A stretch of DNA of 35,141 nucleotides from Alphaproteobacteria bacterium (GCA_030428255.1 JAUIBT010000031.1:1-35141), one strand, 5' to 3'; counted from the first letter of the stretch, positions 1-9,011 are shown. Notes: a model not told the origin generated them from the sequence alone. Program-made: numbers and translations.

Positions 1-49
1 GCTCAATCCGCGCCCACTGCTCATCAGAAAACCAGAAGAAATCTGTCAT
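1..49 (-). CDS. IS5-family-like transposase, N-terminal fragment cut by window edge
   Basis: Reading leftward from 49, the frame encodes MTDFFWFSDEQWARIE before leaving the window. The F-W-(F/L)-(S/T)-D-E/A-Q pattern followed by an I-E start is typical of IS5/IS427-group transposase N-termini. A strong GAGGAGG Shine-Dalgarno sequence lies 8 nt upstream of this ATG. An ATG four bases earlier gives a frame that stops after nine codons and is not the gene. The DDE catalytic residues lie outside the window, so the family call rests on the N-terminus only. Confidence 0.65.
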   Translation of the reverse strand, partial: MTDFFWFSDEQWARIE

Positions 50-125
50 TCATCGTGCCTCCTCGCTGGAGGCAGTTGAATCACAACACGAAGCCGCTGT
101 GAATCCCGTTTATGGGTCCGGACCC
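1..125 (-). mobile_element. IS5-family-like insertion sequence, one terminus (partial, left copy)
   Basis: Positions 4-127 are the exact reverse complement of 35018-35141, so the same element sits at both window ends in opposite orientation. The terminus is a perfect 12-bp palindrome, GGGTCCGGACCC, at 114-125. Next to it is TA on both copies, consistent with the TA target used by many IS5-family elements. The element reads leftward out of the window and carries the start of a transposase gene. Only one end is visible, so total length, the other inverted repeat and the target duplication cannot be checked here. Confidence 0.8.
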
Positions 126-156
126 TAAATAAATATAAATATTCCGGACCTTTCAA

Positions 157-1329
157 ATGAAAAAGTATTGTTTGCTGCCGCTGGCGTTTACCGCCTGGGT
201 GAGCGGTGCTGTGGCACAGGACCTGGTTATAAGCGGCTTCGTCGAGTTCGAGGCAGCCTATGGGGATTATTACGACTTCGAGCGCATGTGGAATCCGGCC
301 GCTGGACAAGTCGGTCAGCCACCGTTTTTCGAACAAGATTCACAAGTCCGAAATCTCGATTTTGGCGTCGATGCACGTTTGAATTTTGACTATAGCCAGG
401 CCACCAAGGCTGGCCTGGAATACGGCGCACATTTGGAGCTGGATTTCTACAAATCAGATCGCAGCTATACTGTGCCAACAGCGCTGCCAGGTGCTTTGAC
501 TATGCCTGACCCGCGAGTGCTCGCCTGGGCTAGAACCCTTGAAATGTCAGACTATTTGGGACCAGATGAGCTGGCCTTTAATGACGGCTACGTCTTTATC
601 AACTCGTCCCTGGGCAATATTAAGCTCGGCGATACGGGGACGGCAGGTAAAGCGACCAATCAACTGAATACGCCTTTTCTGGCGCCGGGCGCGTTGGAGC
701 TGACGGACTACGCGCCGTTAGAACTGGAGCAGGTCTTCTATGCTAACTCCTTCTTGGGCGTGGATTTCGAGGCTTCGGTGGACGATGATTCCAACTGGGC
801 TTTGGGACTTGGCTATGGCGCCGATGTTGGTGGCGTTGCCGTTGCGCTTGGGCTGTCGGCCGCCGAAGAGGCGCTGGCGGGTTCGATTTCAGCAACGGCA
901 GGTGGCCTGAGCGCAGGCATGAATTATGCCATGGAAGAGATTGGCCATACCCGAGAATATGTGGCTGCTGGCGTGAGCTATAGCGCCGGACCGCTGTCAG
1001 TTGGCGGCGGCGTTGAGACCGAGATCTTGCACGAAGCCGTTGACCTCAATTTGGCTGGCGTCGGGCTAGCCACCTTCGATCCCAATGATCTTGAACGCTA
1101 CGAAACCAACTTCTTTTTGGGTGCGACCTATGAAGTGGCGGACGGGCTAACCTTCGGGGTTGGTGTTGCAAACTTGGACAGCGATTCGGCTGCAAATCGA
1201 AGCCTGACGCTCGCTCTTGGCGGCGCTACGGCCGGTGGCTACAGCGGACGGTTTGTCGACACCACGGGCAGCGCCTTCAGCGAAGGCAGAACTTGGACCG
1301 CAGGCGCCTCGGTCAAGGTGGCATTCTAG
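157..1329 (+). CDS. Outer-membrane porin (alphaproteobacterial type)
   Basis: A 390-residue protein with a clear signal peptide (MKK, a hydrophobic stretch, cleavage after AVA at residue 20). The mature part has alternating hydrophobic strands rich in Gly, Asp, Tyr and Ala, and the C-terminus ends in Phe (ASVKVAF), the usual BAM recognition signal. The motif FGVDARLNF near residue 67 and many GLxxGxxY-like strands fit the Gram-negative porin fold of alphaproteobacteria. It should form a diffusion channel in the outer membrane. The ATG at 157 starts the signal peptide directly. The Shine-Dalgarno sequence is poor and the IS end is only 31 bp upstream, so its native promoter has probably been displaced. 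A terminator follows at 1385-1418. Substrate selectivity cannot be read from sequence. Confidence 0.85.
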   Translation: MKKYCLLPLAFTAWVSGAVAQDLVISGFVEFEAAYGDYYDFERMWNPAAGQVGQPPFFEQDSQVRNLDFGVDARLNFDYSQATKAGLEYGAHLELDFYKSDRSYTVPTALPGALTMPDPRVLAWARTLEMSDYLGPDELAFNDGYVFINSSLGNIKLGDTGTAGKATNQLNTPFLAPGALELTDYAPLELEQVFYANSFLGVDFEASVDDDSNWALGLGYGADVGGVAVALGLSAAEEALAGSISATAGGLSAGMNYAMEEIGHTREYVAAGVSYSAGPLSVGGGVETEILHEAVDLNLAGVGLATFDPNDLERYETNFFLGATYEVADGLTFGVGVANLDSDSAANRSLTLALGGATAGGYSGRFVDTTGSAFSEGRTWTAGASVKVAF

Positions 1330-1384
1330 GCCTTGCAGTAGAGCCAATTCGGGCGTGGCGCTGATCGTCACGTCCGCTCGCACA

Positions 1385-1418
1385 AGCGCGTCAACCATAG
1401 CGTTGGCGCTCTTTTTTT
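1385..1418 (+). terminator. Rho-independent terminator of the porin gene
   Basis: AGCGC (1385-1389) pairs with GCGCT (1406-1410). An inner CAAC/GTTG pair extends the stem past a small bulge. Seven T residues follow at 1412-1418. It lies 56 bp after the porin stop codon, in the right orientation. Confidence 0.7.
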
Positions 1419-1531
1419 GTTCCGTGCTTGAGGCTGGGTGAGGCCTCGACAAGTTCCGGCTGGTGTTGCCAGCACGCCGGGTTAAGATGGGCCGGTTCGT
1501 TTATGCTTATTTCAACGCCGAGTTCCCAAAC

Positions 1532-2728
1532 ATGACCCTCAATTCCGACCGCTTCCTGGCTGACCTCCACCGCTTGCGCCAGTTCGGAGCCGCAGGCGTC
1601 GGCAAGGGCGTGCAGCGTGTGGCTTTTTCTGACGCCGACCTGGCCGCCCGCGATTGGCTGGCCGAGCGCATGGCAGAAATCGGGCTGCGACCGGCTTTCG
1701 ATGCCATGGGCAACCTGTTCGGCCTGTCCGAGGAACCGGGCCTGCTGCTGGGCTCGCATTCCGATAGCCAGCCCGAGGGCGGTTGGCTGGACGGCGCGCT
1801 GGGCGTGATCTCAGCGCTGGAGGTGGTGCGTGCGGCGCGCGAGGCGGGCGACCGCAGCCTGTCGCTGGTCTCCTTCCAGGACGAAGAAGGGCGCTATGCC
1901 AGCCTGGGCGGCAGCCGGATTTGGTCCGGTGGGCAGGATTTGGCTGAGATCGACGACAACCAGGCCACCGACGGCCAGCGGCTGCGCGATGCCCGCGCGC
2001 GCTTGGCTCCGCGTCCTGTCGAAGTCATTGATGCCGCGCGCTTTACCGGCTTTTTGGAGATGCATATCGAGCAAGGCCCGGTGCTGGATCAAAGCGGCGA
2101 TAAGATCGGTGTCGTAACCGCGATTGTCGGCTTCCGTGAGCTGAGGGCGACGCTGACAGGCCAGCAAAATCATGCAGGCACCACGCCCATGGCGTTGCGC
2201 CGAGATGCGGTGCAAGGCTTTGTGGCGGTGGCCGCGCGCCTGGCCGAGGAGTTGAAACCCCTTATGGACCCAGCGACGGTCTTCACCATCGGCCACCTGA
2301 GCGTTGCGCCCAATGCAGCCTCGATCGTGCCGGGCAGGGCGAGCTTTTCCCTACAGTGGCGTGACGCAGATGTGCAGCGCTTGGCGGCCATGGAGGCCTG
2401 CATTCGCCGCGTTTTGGACGATGAGGCGAGCGCACGCGGCCTGGAGTTAGACGTGGGCCCGCTGGAGAGCTTGGAGCCGGTTCCCATGGATGATGGTTTG
2501 CATGCGCTGCTGAAGACGGCCGCCGAAGCGGTGGTGCCGGGCCAGTGGCGCGCCATGCCGTCGGGGGCGATCCACGATGCTTCGAACGTTGCGCGGCGTC
2601 TGCCGGTGGCGATGCTGTTCGTGCCCTCGATTGGCGGCATCAGTCACGACTTTGCCGAGGACACGGACGAAGCGGACTTGGTGCTGGGGCTTCAGGTCTT
2701 GGCCAAGGCGGTTGCGCTGAAGAATTAG
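1532..2728 (+). CDS. Zn-dependent M20 amidase, hydantoinase/carbamoylase family
   Basis: About 398 residues. The family splits N-carbamoyl-amino acids, beta-ureidopropionate or allantoate, using two metal ions. Visible metal and active-site motifs are [18 protein letters not shown] (His and Asp ligands), SFQDEEGRY (the Glu pair), [12 protein letters not shown] (His) and a C-terminal [10 protein letters not shown] (His). The order and length match the amidase, hydantoinase/carbamoylase family (TIGR01879). I chose ATG 1532 because the conserved N-terminal helix starts there; the frame is open further upstream with GTG 1463 and ATG 1487 as alternatives, none with a strong ribosome site. It lies between a porin and a convergent HipO-like gene. 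Substrate cannot be fixed from motifs; allantoate amidohydrolase and N-carbamoyl-L-amino acid hydrolase are both possible. Confidence 0.88.
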   Translation: MTLNSDRFLADLHRLRQFGAAGVGKGVQRVAFSDADLAARDWLAERMAEIGLRPAFDAMGNLFGLSEEPGLLLGSHSDSQPEGGWLDGALGVISALEVVRAAREAGDRSLSLVSFQDEEGRYASLGGSRIWSGGQDLAEIDDNQATDGQRLRDARARLAPRPVEVIDAARFTGFLEMHIEQGPVLDQSGDKIGVVTAIVGFRELRATLTGQQNHAGTTPMALRRDAVQGFVAVAARLAEELKPLMDPATVFTIGHLSVAPNAASIVPGRASFSLQWRDADVQRLAAMEACIRRVLDDEASARGLELDVGPLESLEPVPMDDGLHALLKTAAEAVVPGQWRAMPSGAIHDASNVARRLPVAMLFVPSIGGISHDFAEDTDEADLVLGLQVLAKAVALKN

Positions 2729-2786
2729 CGAGCACCCACCGGACCTAGGGCCTTGAAAACGGCAAGTCTCGCCGCCTCCAAGGCTG

Positions 2787-2805
2787 ACAGGTCGTCGCCT
2801 GTTTT
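2787..2805 (+). terminator. Weak terminator-like hairpin between convergent genes
   Basis: ACAGG (2787-2791) and CCTGT (2798-2802) form a 5-bp stem with a six-base loop, followed by a short T run. It lies about 60 bp after the carbamoylase stop and reaches the stop codon of the opposing M20 gene. The stem is short, so this is only suggestive. Confidence 0.3.
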
Positions 2806-3967
2806 ATGAAGCTGGCATGCGCTGTTCGACGATCTCGGCCCACCAGCTACAGCCAGCCGGGATGGCTTCATCGTTGAAGTTATATTCGGGGTGATGGACC
2901 ATGGCGGTATCGCCGTTGCCGACCAGTATATAGGCGCCAGGGCGCTCCTCCAGCATGAAGGCAAAATCCTCGCCCCCCATGACCAGCGGCGCTTCCTCGC
3001 AGTCGCCTGACACGGAGCGCGCCACGTCTGCGGCGAACTCGGTTTGCTCGGGCGAGTTGACCATGACCGGGTAGCCGCGCTCGTAGGTCACGCTGACGGT
3101 GCCGCCAAAGGTGGCCGCCACACCCTGGCAAACCTCGGCGATGCGCCGCTCAGCCAAATCACGGATTTCGTTCTTCATGGTGCGCACGGTGCCGCGCAGG
3201 GTGACGCGCTGAGGAATGACGTTGAAGGCCTTAGACGAGGTCTCGAACGAGGTCACAGACACCACGCCTTGCTCGACGGGATCCGCGTTGCGGCTGATGA
3301 TGGTCTGCAGCGCCAGCACGGCTTGGGAGGCCATAACGGTAGTGTCAACGACATCTTGAGGCTTGGCCGCGTGGCCGCCCTTGCCCTCAAATTCGATTTC
3401 AAAGGTGTCCGCTGAGGCGAAGAACGCGCCCGGGCGAATGGCAAAGCTGCCCACGGGCTTGCCCGGCCAGTTGTGCATGCCATAGACCTCTTGGATGCCC
3501 CAGCGGTCCATCATGCCTTCGTCGCACATGACCTTGCCGCCGCCGCCGCCTTCTTCGGCGGGCTGGAAGATCACCACCACGTCGCCGTCGAAATTGCGGG
3601 TCTCGGCCAGGTACTTAGCCGCGCCCAGCAGCATGGCAGTGTGGCCATCGTGCCCGCAAGCGTGCATGGCCCCAGCGGTTTTGGAGGCGTATTCGACCCC
3701 GGTTTGCTCGTGGATCGGCAGAGCGTCCATGTCTGCGCGCAACCCGATGACCTTGCCGCTGGCGTTGGACTTGCCCTTGATGACGCCGACGACGCCGGTT
3801 TGGGCCAAGCCTTCCACCACTTCATCGCAGCCAAACTCGCGTAGTTTCTCGGCCACAATCCGGCCGGTCCGCACGGTGTCGAACAAGATCTCTGGGTGCT
3901 CGTGGAAGTCGCGGCGCCAGGCCGTGATTTCGTCGTGGAAGTCTGCAAATCGGTTCTTAACCGCCAT
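2804..3967 (-). CDS. M20 amidohydrolase, HipO/N-acyl-amino-acid hydrolase type
   Basis: 387 residues, the normal length for the M20D family (hippurate hydrolase, N-acetyl amino acid and IAA-amino acid hydrolases). The motifs appear in order: GLRADMDALPIHE (75-87), HACGHDGH (102-109, metal ligands), QPAEEGGGG (136-143, catalytic Glu), GMHNWPG (163-169, His ligand), a dimerisation domain starting near GKGGHAAKP, and MGGEDFAFML plus VHHPEYNFND near the C-terminus. The ATG has a GAGAGG ribosome site. It follows the ABC ATPase gene by 88 bp on the same strand and probably shares its transcript, which suggests it hydrolyses what that importer brings in. Exact substrate is unknown. No signal peptide is visible, so it is cytoplasmic. 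Confidence 0.9.
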   Translation of the reverse strand: MAVKNRFADFHDEITAWRRDFHEHPEILFDTVRTGRIVAEKLREFGCDEVVEGLAQTGVVGVIKGKSNASGKVIGLRADMDALPIHEQTGVEYASKTAGAMHACGHDGHTAMLLGAAKYLAETRNFDGDVVVIFQPAEEGGGGGKVMCDEGMMDRWGIQEVYGMHNWPGKPVGSFAIRPGAFFASADTFEIEFEGKGGHAAKPQDVVDTTVMASQAVLALQTIISRNADPVEQGVVSVTSFETSSKAFNVIPQRVTLRGTVRTMKNEIRDLAERRIAEVCQGVAATFGGTVSVTYERGYPVMVNSPEQTEFAADVARSVSGDCEEAPLVMGGEDFAFMLEERPGAYILVGNGDTAMVHHPEYNFNDEAIPAGCSWWAEIVEQRMPAS

Positions 3968-4055
3968 GGTTCGTGCCTCTCTGGTAAGACGTGTTGACGC
4001 GAGCCTCCTGCCGCTGGCAGTGGCTCCGCTATATGGGATTCTGGACGCGGGCGGC

Positions 4056-5876
4056 CTAGTAGCCGCTGTCGCTGGTCAGCACCATGTGGCCGGGCTCGAT
4101 TTCTTCATAGACAGACGGTTCGGCCACGTAGTCGGTGGAATGGATGGGCGAAGGGATGGGCTTGAAATTCAAGTCTTTTTCGCTCTTGCGCTTGGCAGGG
4201 TCGGCGATGGGCACGGCGCTCATCAGCGCTTTGGTATAGGGGTGTTGCGGATTCTCGAACACCGCCTTGCGCGGTCCCAGTTCGACGATCCGCCCCAAGT
4301 ACATCACGCCCACGTCGTGGCTGACTCGCTCGACCACGGCCATATCGTGGCTGATGAACAAGAAGCTGAGGCCCAGGTCGGCTTGCAGCTCCATCATAAG
4401 GTTCAGCACCTGCGCTTGCACCGAGACATCCAGGGCTGACACGGCCTCGTCGGCAATTATCAGTTTGGGATTGAGCGCCAGGGCGCGGGCGATGGCCACG
4501 CGTTGGCGCTGGCCGCCCGACAGTTCGTGTGGGAAGCGGCCCATAAAGCTGCGCGGCAGCTCCACGCGATCGAACAAGTTAGCGACGCGATCTTGCAAGG
4601 CCTGGCCGCGGTGGGTGGCGTAGTTGTGCATGGGCTCGGCGACTTGATCGGCAAGCTGCATTTTGGGATCCAGGCTGGCAAAGGGGTCTTGGAAGACCAT
4701 TTGCATGTCTTTGCGCGCGACGCGCAGGCCCTCTTGATCCAGCGCCATGATGTCGGTGCCATCCAGCATGATGTGGCCGGACAGAGGCTGGACCAAGCGC
4801 AGAATAGAGCGGCCCGCCGTTGACTTGCCGCAGCCAGACTCGCCGACCAGCGATAGGGTGCGGCCTTTGTTCAGGGTAAAGGACACGTCCTCAACCGCAT
4901 GAACATTGGCGACGGTTCGACGGAAGAAGCCGCCCAAAACCGGGAAGCGCGTGACCAGGTTGGTGACGGTCAACAAGGGCTCGGTTGTGCCCTCGATCGG
5001 CGTGATTGCGGCCTGTTCCTGGCCCAGCAAGCGCATGGGCTCGGGGTAGGTGGTGCCGTTCATCTCACCCAATTTGGGCACGGCCGCCAGCAAAGCCTTG
5101 GTGTAGGGGTGCTGCGGATCGTTAAAAATTTGTTCGACGGGGCCTTCTTCGACCTTGTTGCCGCGGAACATCACCACCACGCGGTCGGCCATTTGCGCCA
5201 CCACGGCCATGTCGTGAGTAATGAAGACCACTGCAGTGCCGGTCTCGCGCTTAAGACGGTCCATTAGGGCCAAGATTTCGGCCTGGATGGTCACGTCCAG
5301 CGCCGTTGTGGGCTCGTCCGCAATCAACAAGCGCGGTTTGCAGGCCAGCGCCATGGCGATCACCACCCGCTGACGCATACCGCCAGACAGCTCGTGCGGG
5401 TATTGCTTCAGGCGGCGCGCGGGCTCAGGAATGCGCACCTGGCGCAGCAGCTCTATCGCCTCGGCCTCGGCCTGAGCTTTGTTGAGCTTCTTGTGCAGCC
5501 GCAGGCCTTCGGTGAGCTGACGGCCGACCGTAAAGACCGGGTTCAGCGCCGTCATGGGCTCCTGAAAGATCATGCCGATCTCGTTGCCACGAATGGCGCG
5601 CATTTGTTTGGCGTCGGTGGTCGCCAAATCGATTTGCTCACCGGTTTTGCGGTCAAACAGCACCCGACCACCGGCGATCTGGCCGCCGCCAAATTCAACC
5701 AAACGCATCAAGGAGAGACTGGAGACCGACTTGCCTGAGCCCGATTCCCCGACAATGCACACGGTCTCGCCAGGATTGACAGAAAAGGAGACATCTTCGA
5801 CGCCAACGACCGGACCGGCTTTGGTCTGGAACTCGACGCGAAGGTTTTCGATCGAGGCAATTGGCTGATCTAACAT
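4056..5876 (-). CDS. Peptide-class ABC importer, fused double ATPase (DppD-DppF/GsiA-like)
   Basis: 606 residues containing two complete nucleotide-binding domains. The first has Walker A GESGSGKS (43-50), signature LSGGMRQRV and Walker B LLIADEPTTALD. The second has Walker A GESGCGKS, signature LSGGQRQRV and Walker B LIIADEAVSALD. Each ends in an oligopeptide/dipeptide C-terminal segment (NDPQHPYTKALLAAVP and NPQHPYTKALMSAVP), diagnostic of peptide/nickel transporter ATPases. ATG 5876 is preferred over upstream codons in the open frame because AAGGGA lies just before it. It energises the two permeases encoded divergently at 8004-9963 with the binding protein at 6159. Fusion of the two ATPases in one chain is common (GsiA, YejF). 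Confidence 0.93.
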   Translation of the reverse strand: MLDQPIASIENLRVEFQTKAGPVVGVEDVSFSVNPGETVCIVGESGSGKSVSSLSLMRLVEFGGGQIAGGRVLFDRKTGEQIDLATTDAKQMRAIRGNEIGMIFQEPMTALNPVFTVGRQLTEGLRLHKKLNKAQAEAEAIELLRQVRIPEPARRLKQYPHELSGGMRQRVVIAMALACKPRLLIADEPTTALDVTIQAEILALMDRLKRETGTAVVFITHDMAVVAQMADRVVVMFRGNKVEEGPVEQIFNDPQHPYTKALLAAVPKLGEMNGTTYPEPMRLLGQEQAAITPIEGTTEPLLTVTNLVTRFPVLGGFFRRTVANVHAVEDVSFTLNKGRTLSLVGESGCGKSTAGRSILRLVQPLSGHIMLDGTDIMALDQEGLRVARKDMQMVFQDPFASLDPKMQLADQVAEPMHNYATHRGQALQDRVANLFDRVELPRSFMGRFPHELSGGQRQRVAIARALALNPKLIIADEAVSALDVSVQAQVLNLMMELQADLGLSFLFISHDMAVVERVSHDVGVMYLGRIVELGPRKAVFENPQHPYTKALMSAVPIADPAKRKSEKDLNFKPIPSPIHSTDYVAEPSVYEEIEPGHMVLTSDSGY

Positions 5877-6158
5877 AGAAATTCCCTTGAGAATGCCCGT
5901 GGAAGTCTCCTGGCTTGCCCGGGAGCAGGGGGCGTTCGGCAAAACACTATGGACAGCGCGTCGGATCTGTCAAACCCTTATCAGTTTTAAGGCTGCCTGA
6001 AAGCGCTTACCAAATATTAGGGCTTGAGTTTCTTTACTTTGTGGTCAAAGCTTCCCCTCGGCTGGTTTCCGCTTATGGACTCTAGAGGCCATCAAGGGGT
6101 TAACCCAGCCTGGTAAAACCAGAAAAGAAAGCTTGTTTGCACAAACAAGGAGGCAAAT
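5877..6158. promoter_or_regulatory. Divergent control region of the ABC importer
   Basis: A 282-bp gap between the ATPase gene (minus) and the binding-protein gene (plus) must hold both promoters. Visible elements are a perfect palindrome GGGTTAACCC at 6097-6106, a small CTGGT/ACCAG repeat at 6110-6122 and a perfect 8-bp inverted repeat at 6132-6149 that runs into the ribosome site. The region is less GC-rich than the genes. I could not place a convincing -35/-10 pair. The palindromes could be operator sites, but no regulator gene is adjacent. Confidence 0.45.
6132..6153 (+). promoter_or_regulatory. Hairpin overlapping the Shine-Dalgarno sequence of the binding-protein gene
   Basis: CTTGTTTG (6132-6139) and CAAACAAG (6142-6149) are perfectly complementary with a two-base centre. 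The ribosome site AAGGAGG spans 6147-6153, so its first three bases are inside the right arm. The start codon is at 6159. In RNA this could partly mask the ribosome site or protect the 5' end; as DNA it could be an operator. Confidence 0.45.
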
Positions 6159-7859
6159 ATGAAACTCAAAACCCTCGCGCTTTGCGCGGTGGCTGGCGTA
6201 GCATTCGCAACCGCAGCAGCGGCTGAGAGGGCGAGCGACGGCGAAGTCAAGATCATCTATTGGCAAGCGCCTTCGATCCTGAACCCCTATCTGTCGAGCG
6301 GTACGAAAGATATCGAATCGGCGTCACTCGTAATTGAGCCCCTGGGTCGCTATGGCCCCGATGGCGCTCTGATTCCCTACCTGGCCGAAGAAATTCCCAC
6401 CGTTGAAAACGGCGGCGTTTCTGCTGACCTGAAGAGCATCACTTGGAAGCTGAAGTCTGGCCTGGTTTGGTCTGACGGCAGCGCAGTGACCTCGGCGGAC
6501 GTAAAGTTCACCGCGGACTACTGCATGAACCCCGACGGCGGTTGTGCGCAGGCGGCGAAGTTCGAAGGCGTGACCAGCGTGGACATCGTCGATGATCTGA
6601 CCGTCAAGGTTAGCTTCTCTGAGCCCAAGCCCAACCCCTATGGTCCCTTCATGGGCGGCCAGTCTCCCATCATCCAGATGGCTCAGTTCGAAAACTGTAC
6701 CGGCGCAAAAGCACCTGAGTGTACAGACGAGAACTTCGGCCCCATCGGCACTGGCCCCTTCGTGGTTACCGAGTTCCGCCCGAACGACGTGATCACTATG
6801 GCAGCAAACCCCAACTATCGTGACCCTGCCAAGCCTGCCTTCGCGACCCTGACCTTCAAAGGTGGCGGCGACGCAGCAGCAGCAGGCCGTTCGGTTCTGG
6901 AGACCGGCGAGTTCGATTACGCTTGGAACCTGCAGTTGGCTCCTGAAGTTATCGACAAGATGGTTGAAGGCGGCAAAGGCCAGGCCATTGCAGCGTTCGG
7001 CAGCTTGGTTGAGCGTATCGAGATGAACATGACCGATCCGTCTTCGTCTCTGCCGGAAGGTGAGCGTTCGACTGCCAAGCACCCGCACCCAATCCTGTCA
7101 GACATGCGCGTTCGTAAGGCGCTGTCAATGGCGATTGACCGCGATCTGTTGGTCGAAATCGGCTATGGCAAGGCGGGTCGCCCGACCTGTAACCTGGTCC
7201 CGGCTCCGGCCATCTACGCGTCTGACAACACCGACTGTTTGACCCAAGACATCGAGGGCGCCAAGGCGCTGTTGGATGAAGCAGGTTGGAAAGTTGGCTC
7301 TGACGGTGTGCGTGAAAAAGACGGCATGAAGTTCAAGCTGCTGTATCAGACCTCTACCAACGCTGTGCGTCAGGACTTCCAGGCCCTGATCAAGCAGTGG
7401 TGGAGCGAGATCGGCGTTGAAACCGAGCTGCGCAACATCTCTGCGAGCGTTTACTTCGGTGGCGACCCGGGCTCTCCGGATACCTTCCAGAAGTTCTACG
7501 CGGACGTTGAAATGTACGCGAACAACTTTGACGGTACTGACCCTGAGTCTTACCTGGCCCAGCACACTTGTGAAAAGGCTCCCAAGCCTGAGAGCCAGTG
7601 GCAGGGTGAGAACATCAACCGCTACTGTGATCCGGAATACGATGCATTGGTTAAAGAGCTGAGCGCGACCGGGTCACTGGAAAAGCGTGGCGAGATCAGC
7701 CGTAAGCTGAACGACATGCTGACCAAGGACTCTTATGTTGTGGTTCCCCTGGTTGATCGTGGTCGTGTGTCTGCACACGCCAACTCACTGGGCGGTGTTG
7801 TGCTCAACACTTGGGACTCAGAGCTGTGGAATGCGGCTGACTGGTACCGCATCAAGTAA
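6159..7859 (+). CDS. Periplasmic substrate-binding protein of peptide-class ABC importer (SBP_bac_5)
   Basis: 566 residues with a signal peptide (MKLK, hydrophobic core, AAAAE near 23). The family 5 extracellular solute-binding fold is shown by IEPLGRYGPDGALIPYLAEE, a WKLKSGLVWSDGSAVTSADV segment (the SBP_bac_5 core), GPIGTGPFVVTEFRPND and MRVRKALSMAIDRDLLV. It captures a peptide or peptide-like ligand and delivers it to the 8004/9004 permeases. The mature protein has eight Cys residues (for example in DYCMN, GGCAQ, ENCTG, PECTD), an even number that may form disulphides, unusual for this family. A perfect AAGGAGG precedes the ATG, and a terminator follows, which would give more binding protein than permease. 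The ligand is not predictable from sequence. Confidence 0.93.
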   Translation: MKLKTLALCAVAGVAFATAAAAERASDGEVKIIYWQAPSILNPYLSSGTKDIESASLVIEPLGRYGPDGALIPYLAEEIPTVENGGVSADLKSITWKLKSGLVWSDGSAVTSADVKFTADYCMNPDGGCAQAAKFEGVTSVDIVDDLTVKVSFSEPKPNPYGPFMGGQSPIIQMAQFENCTGAKAPECTDENFGPIGTGPFVVTEFRPNDVITMAANPNYRDPAKPAFATLTFKGGGDAAAAGRSVLETGEFDYAWNLQLAPEVIDKMVEGGKGQAIAAFGSLVERIEMNMTDPSSSLPEGERSTAKHPHPILSDMRVRKALSMAIDRDLLVEIGYGKAGRPTCNLVPAPAIYASDNTDCLTQDIEGAKALLDEAGWKVGSDGVREKDGMKFKLLYQTSTNAVRQDFQALIKQWWSEIGVETELRNISASVYFGGDPGSPDTFQKFYADVEMYANNFDGTDPESYLAQHTCEKAPKPESQWQGENINRYCDPEYDALVKELSATGSLEKRGEISRKLNDMLTKDSYVVVPLVDRGRVSAHANSLGGVVLNTWDSELWNAADWYRIK

Positions 7860-7875
7860 CCTAGTCTAGCAAGAG

Positions 7876-7904
7876 GCCCCGGTCTTCGTTGGCCGGGGCT
7901 TTTT
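7876..7904 (+). terminator. Terminator/attenuator between binding-protein and permease genes
   Basis: GCCCCGG (7876-7882) pairs perfectly with CCGGGGC (7893-7899) over a ten-base loop, followed by TTTTT at 7900-7904. It lies 17 bp after the binding-protein stop and about 100 bp before the permease start, so partial read-through would set the usual excess of binding protein. Confidence 0.85.
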
Positions 7905-8003
7905 GTACCCAGAAGGGGCGGGCGCTTGTGACGTCTCAAGTGCGACCCGGTAAGGAAACCGACCCGCTGATTCTGCTGCCAGTCCTGCTTTAAAGGCACA
8001 ACC

Positions 8004-9011
8004 ATGCTGACATTCACGATACGCCGTTTGGTGATCGCCATACCGACGCTATTGTTCATCAGTCTCGCCATCTTCTTGTTGCTGGAGTTGGCCCCGGGCG
8101 ATCCTATGGCACAGGTGCCGTTGACCGTTCCGCCGGAAGTCAAAGCCAAAATGCGCGAAGCGCTGGGCTTGGGCGAGCCGGTCTATATCCGCTTTTTTAA
8201 GTGGATTATTCAGTTTTTCTGGGTCGAGCCTCAGGTGCTCATCGACAATCTGCTGGGTACGGGCTTTGCGGACGGCAAGCTGCGCATCTTGAGCTGGCAG
8301 ACCCGCAGCCCCGTCATGGATATTGTCGCGCAGCGTTTGCCGCAGACCCTGACCGTTGTCGGGCTGTCCTATGTCCTGGGCGTGCTGTTGGCCATGCCGA
8401 TTGGAATCTATTCCGCCTACCGCCAATATTCCTTCTTCGACCAGATCGGTACCTTCATCTCGATGGTCGGCTACTCCGTGCCGACTTTCTTTACCGGCGT
8501 TCTGCTGATCGTCATATTCTCGGTCACCTTGGGATGGTTCCCGTCGATCTACGACACCATGCACCAAGTGAATGACTGGGACAGCTTGGTGATCCAGATC
8601 AAGCAGATGATCATGCCGGTCTCGGTGCTGGCGCTATACAATGCCGCGCAGATCAGCCGCTTTATGCGCGCCTCCATGCTGGACAATCTCAACCAAGACT
8701 ATGTGCGCACCGCGCGCGCTAAAGGGTTGAGCGAGAAGGTGGTGGTCTTGATCCACGTTTTGCGCAACTCAATGATCCCGGTGGTTACCGTGATCGCCCT
8801 GGGCGTGCCGCAAGTTTTCGGCGGGGCCATCATCACCGAGCAAGTCTTTAAGGTGAATGGCCTTGGCCACCTGTTGATCGGTGCGATTGAGGCCAATGAT
8901 TTGCCCATGGTTCAGACCTTGACCTTTATTTTCGCGGTCTTGATTGTGCTTTTTAACCTGATCGCTGATGTGCTCTACAGCCTGCTTGATCCGAGGATTC
9001 GCTATGAGTGA
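8004..9011 (+). CDS. Peptide-class ABC importer permease 1 (DppB-like)
   Basis: 335 residues. The N-terminal hydrophobic helix starts at LTFTIRRLVIAIPTLLFISLAIF (quoted in parts: LTFTIRR, then a membrane segment) and is followed by LAPGDPMAQ, typical of DppB/OppB N-termini. Six membrane segments are apparent. The cytoplasmic EAA loop is in the region DYVRTARAKGLSEK, which contacts the ATPase. The C-terminus LLYSLLDPRIRYE-like ending (DVLYSLLDPRIRYE) is also family typical. An AAAGG ribosome site precedes ATG 8004. Its stop codon overlaps the next gene by 8 bp, so the two permeases are translationally coupled and form the heterodimeric channel. Confidence 0.93.
   Translation: MLTFTIRRLVIAIPTLLFISLAIFLLLELAPGDPMAQVPLTVPPEVKAKMREALGLGEPVYIRFFKWIIQFFWVEPQVLIDNLLGTGFADGKLRILSWQTRSPVMDIVAQRLPQTLTVVGLSYVLGVLLAMPIGIYSAYRQYSFFDQIGTFISMVGYSVPTFFTGVLLIVIFSVTLGWFPSIYDTMHQVNDWDSLVIQIKQMIMPVSVLALYNAAQISRFMRASMLDNLNQDYVRTARAKGLSEKVVVLIHVLRNSMIPVVTVIALGVPQVFGGAIITEQVFKVNGLGHLLIGAIEANDLPMVQTLTFIFAVLIVLFNLIADVLYSLLDPRIRYE

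Noticed and set aside
3495-4439. 314-codon plus-strand open frame
   Set aside because: Shadow of the HipO-like and ABC ATPase genes, both of which have complete motifs on the opposite strand.
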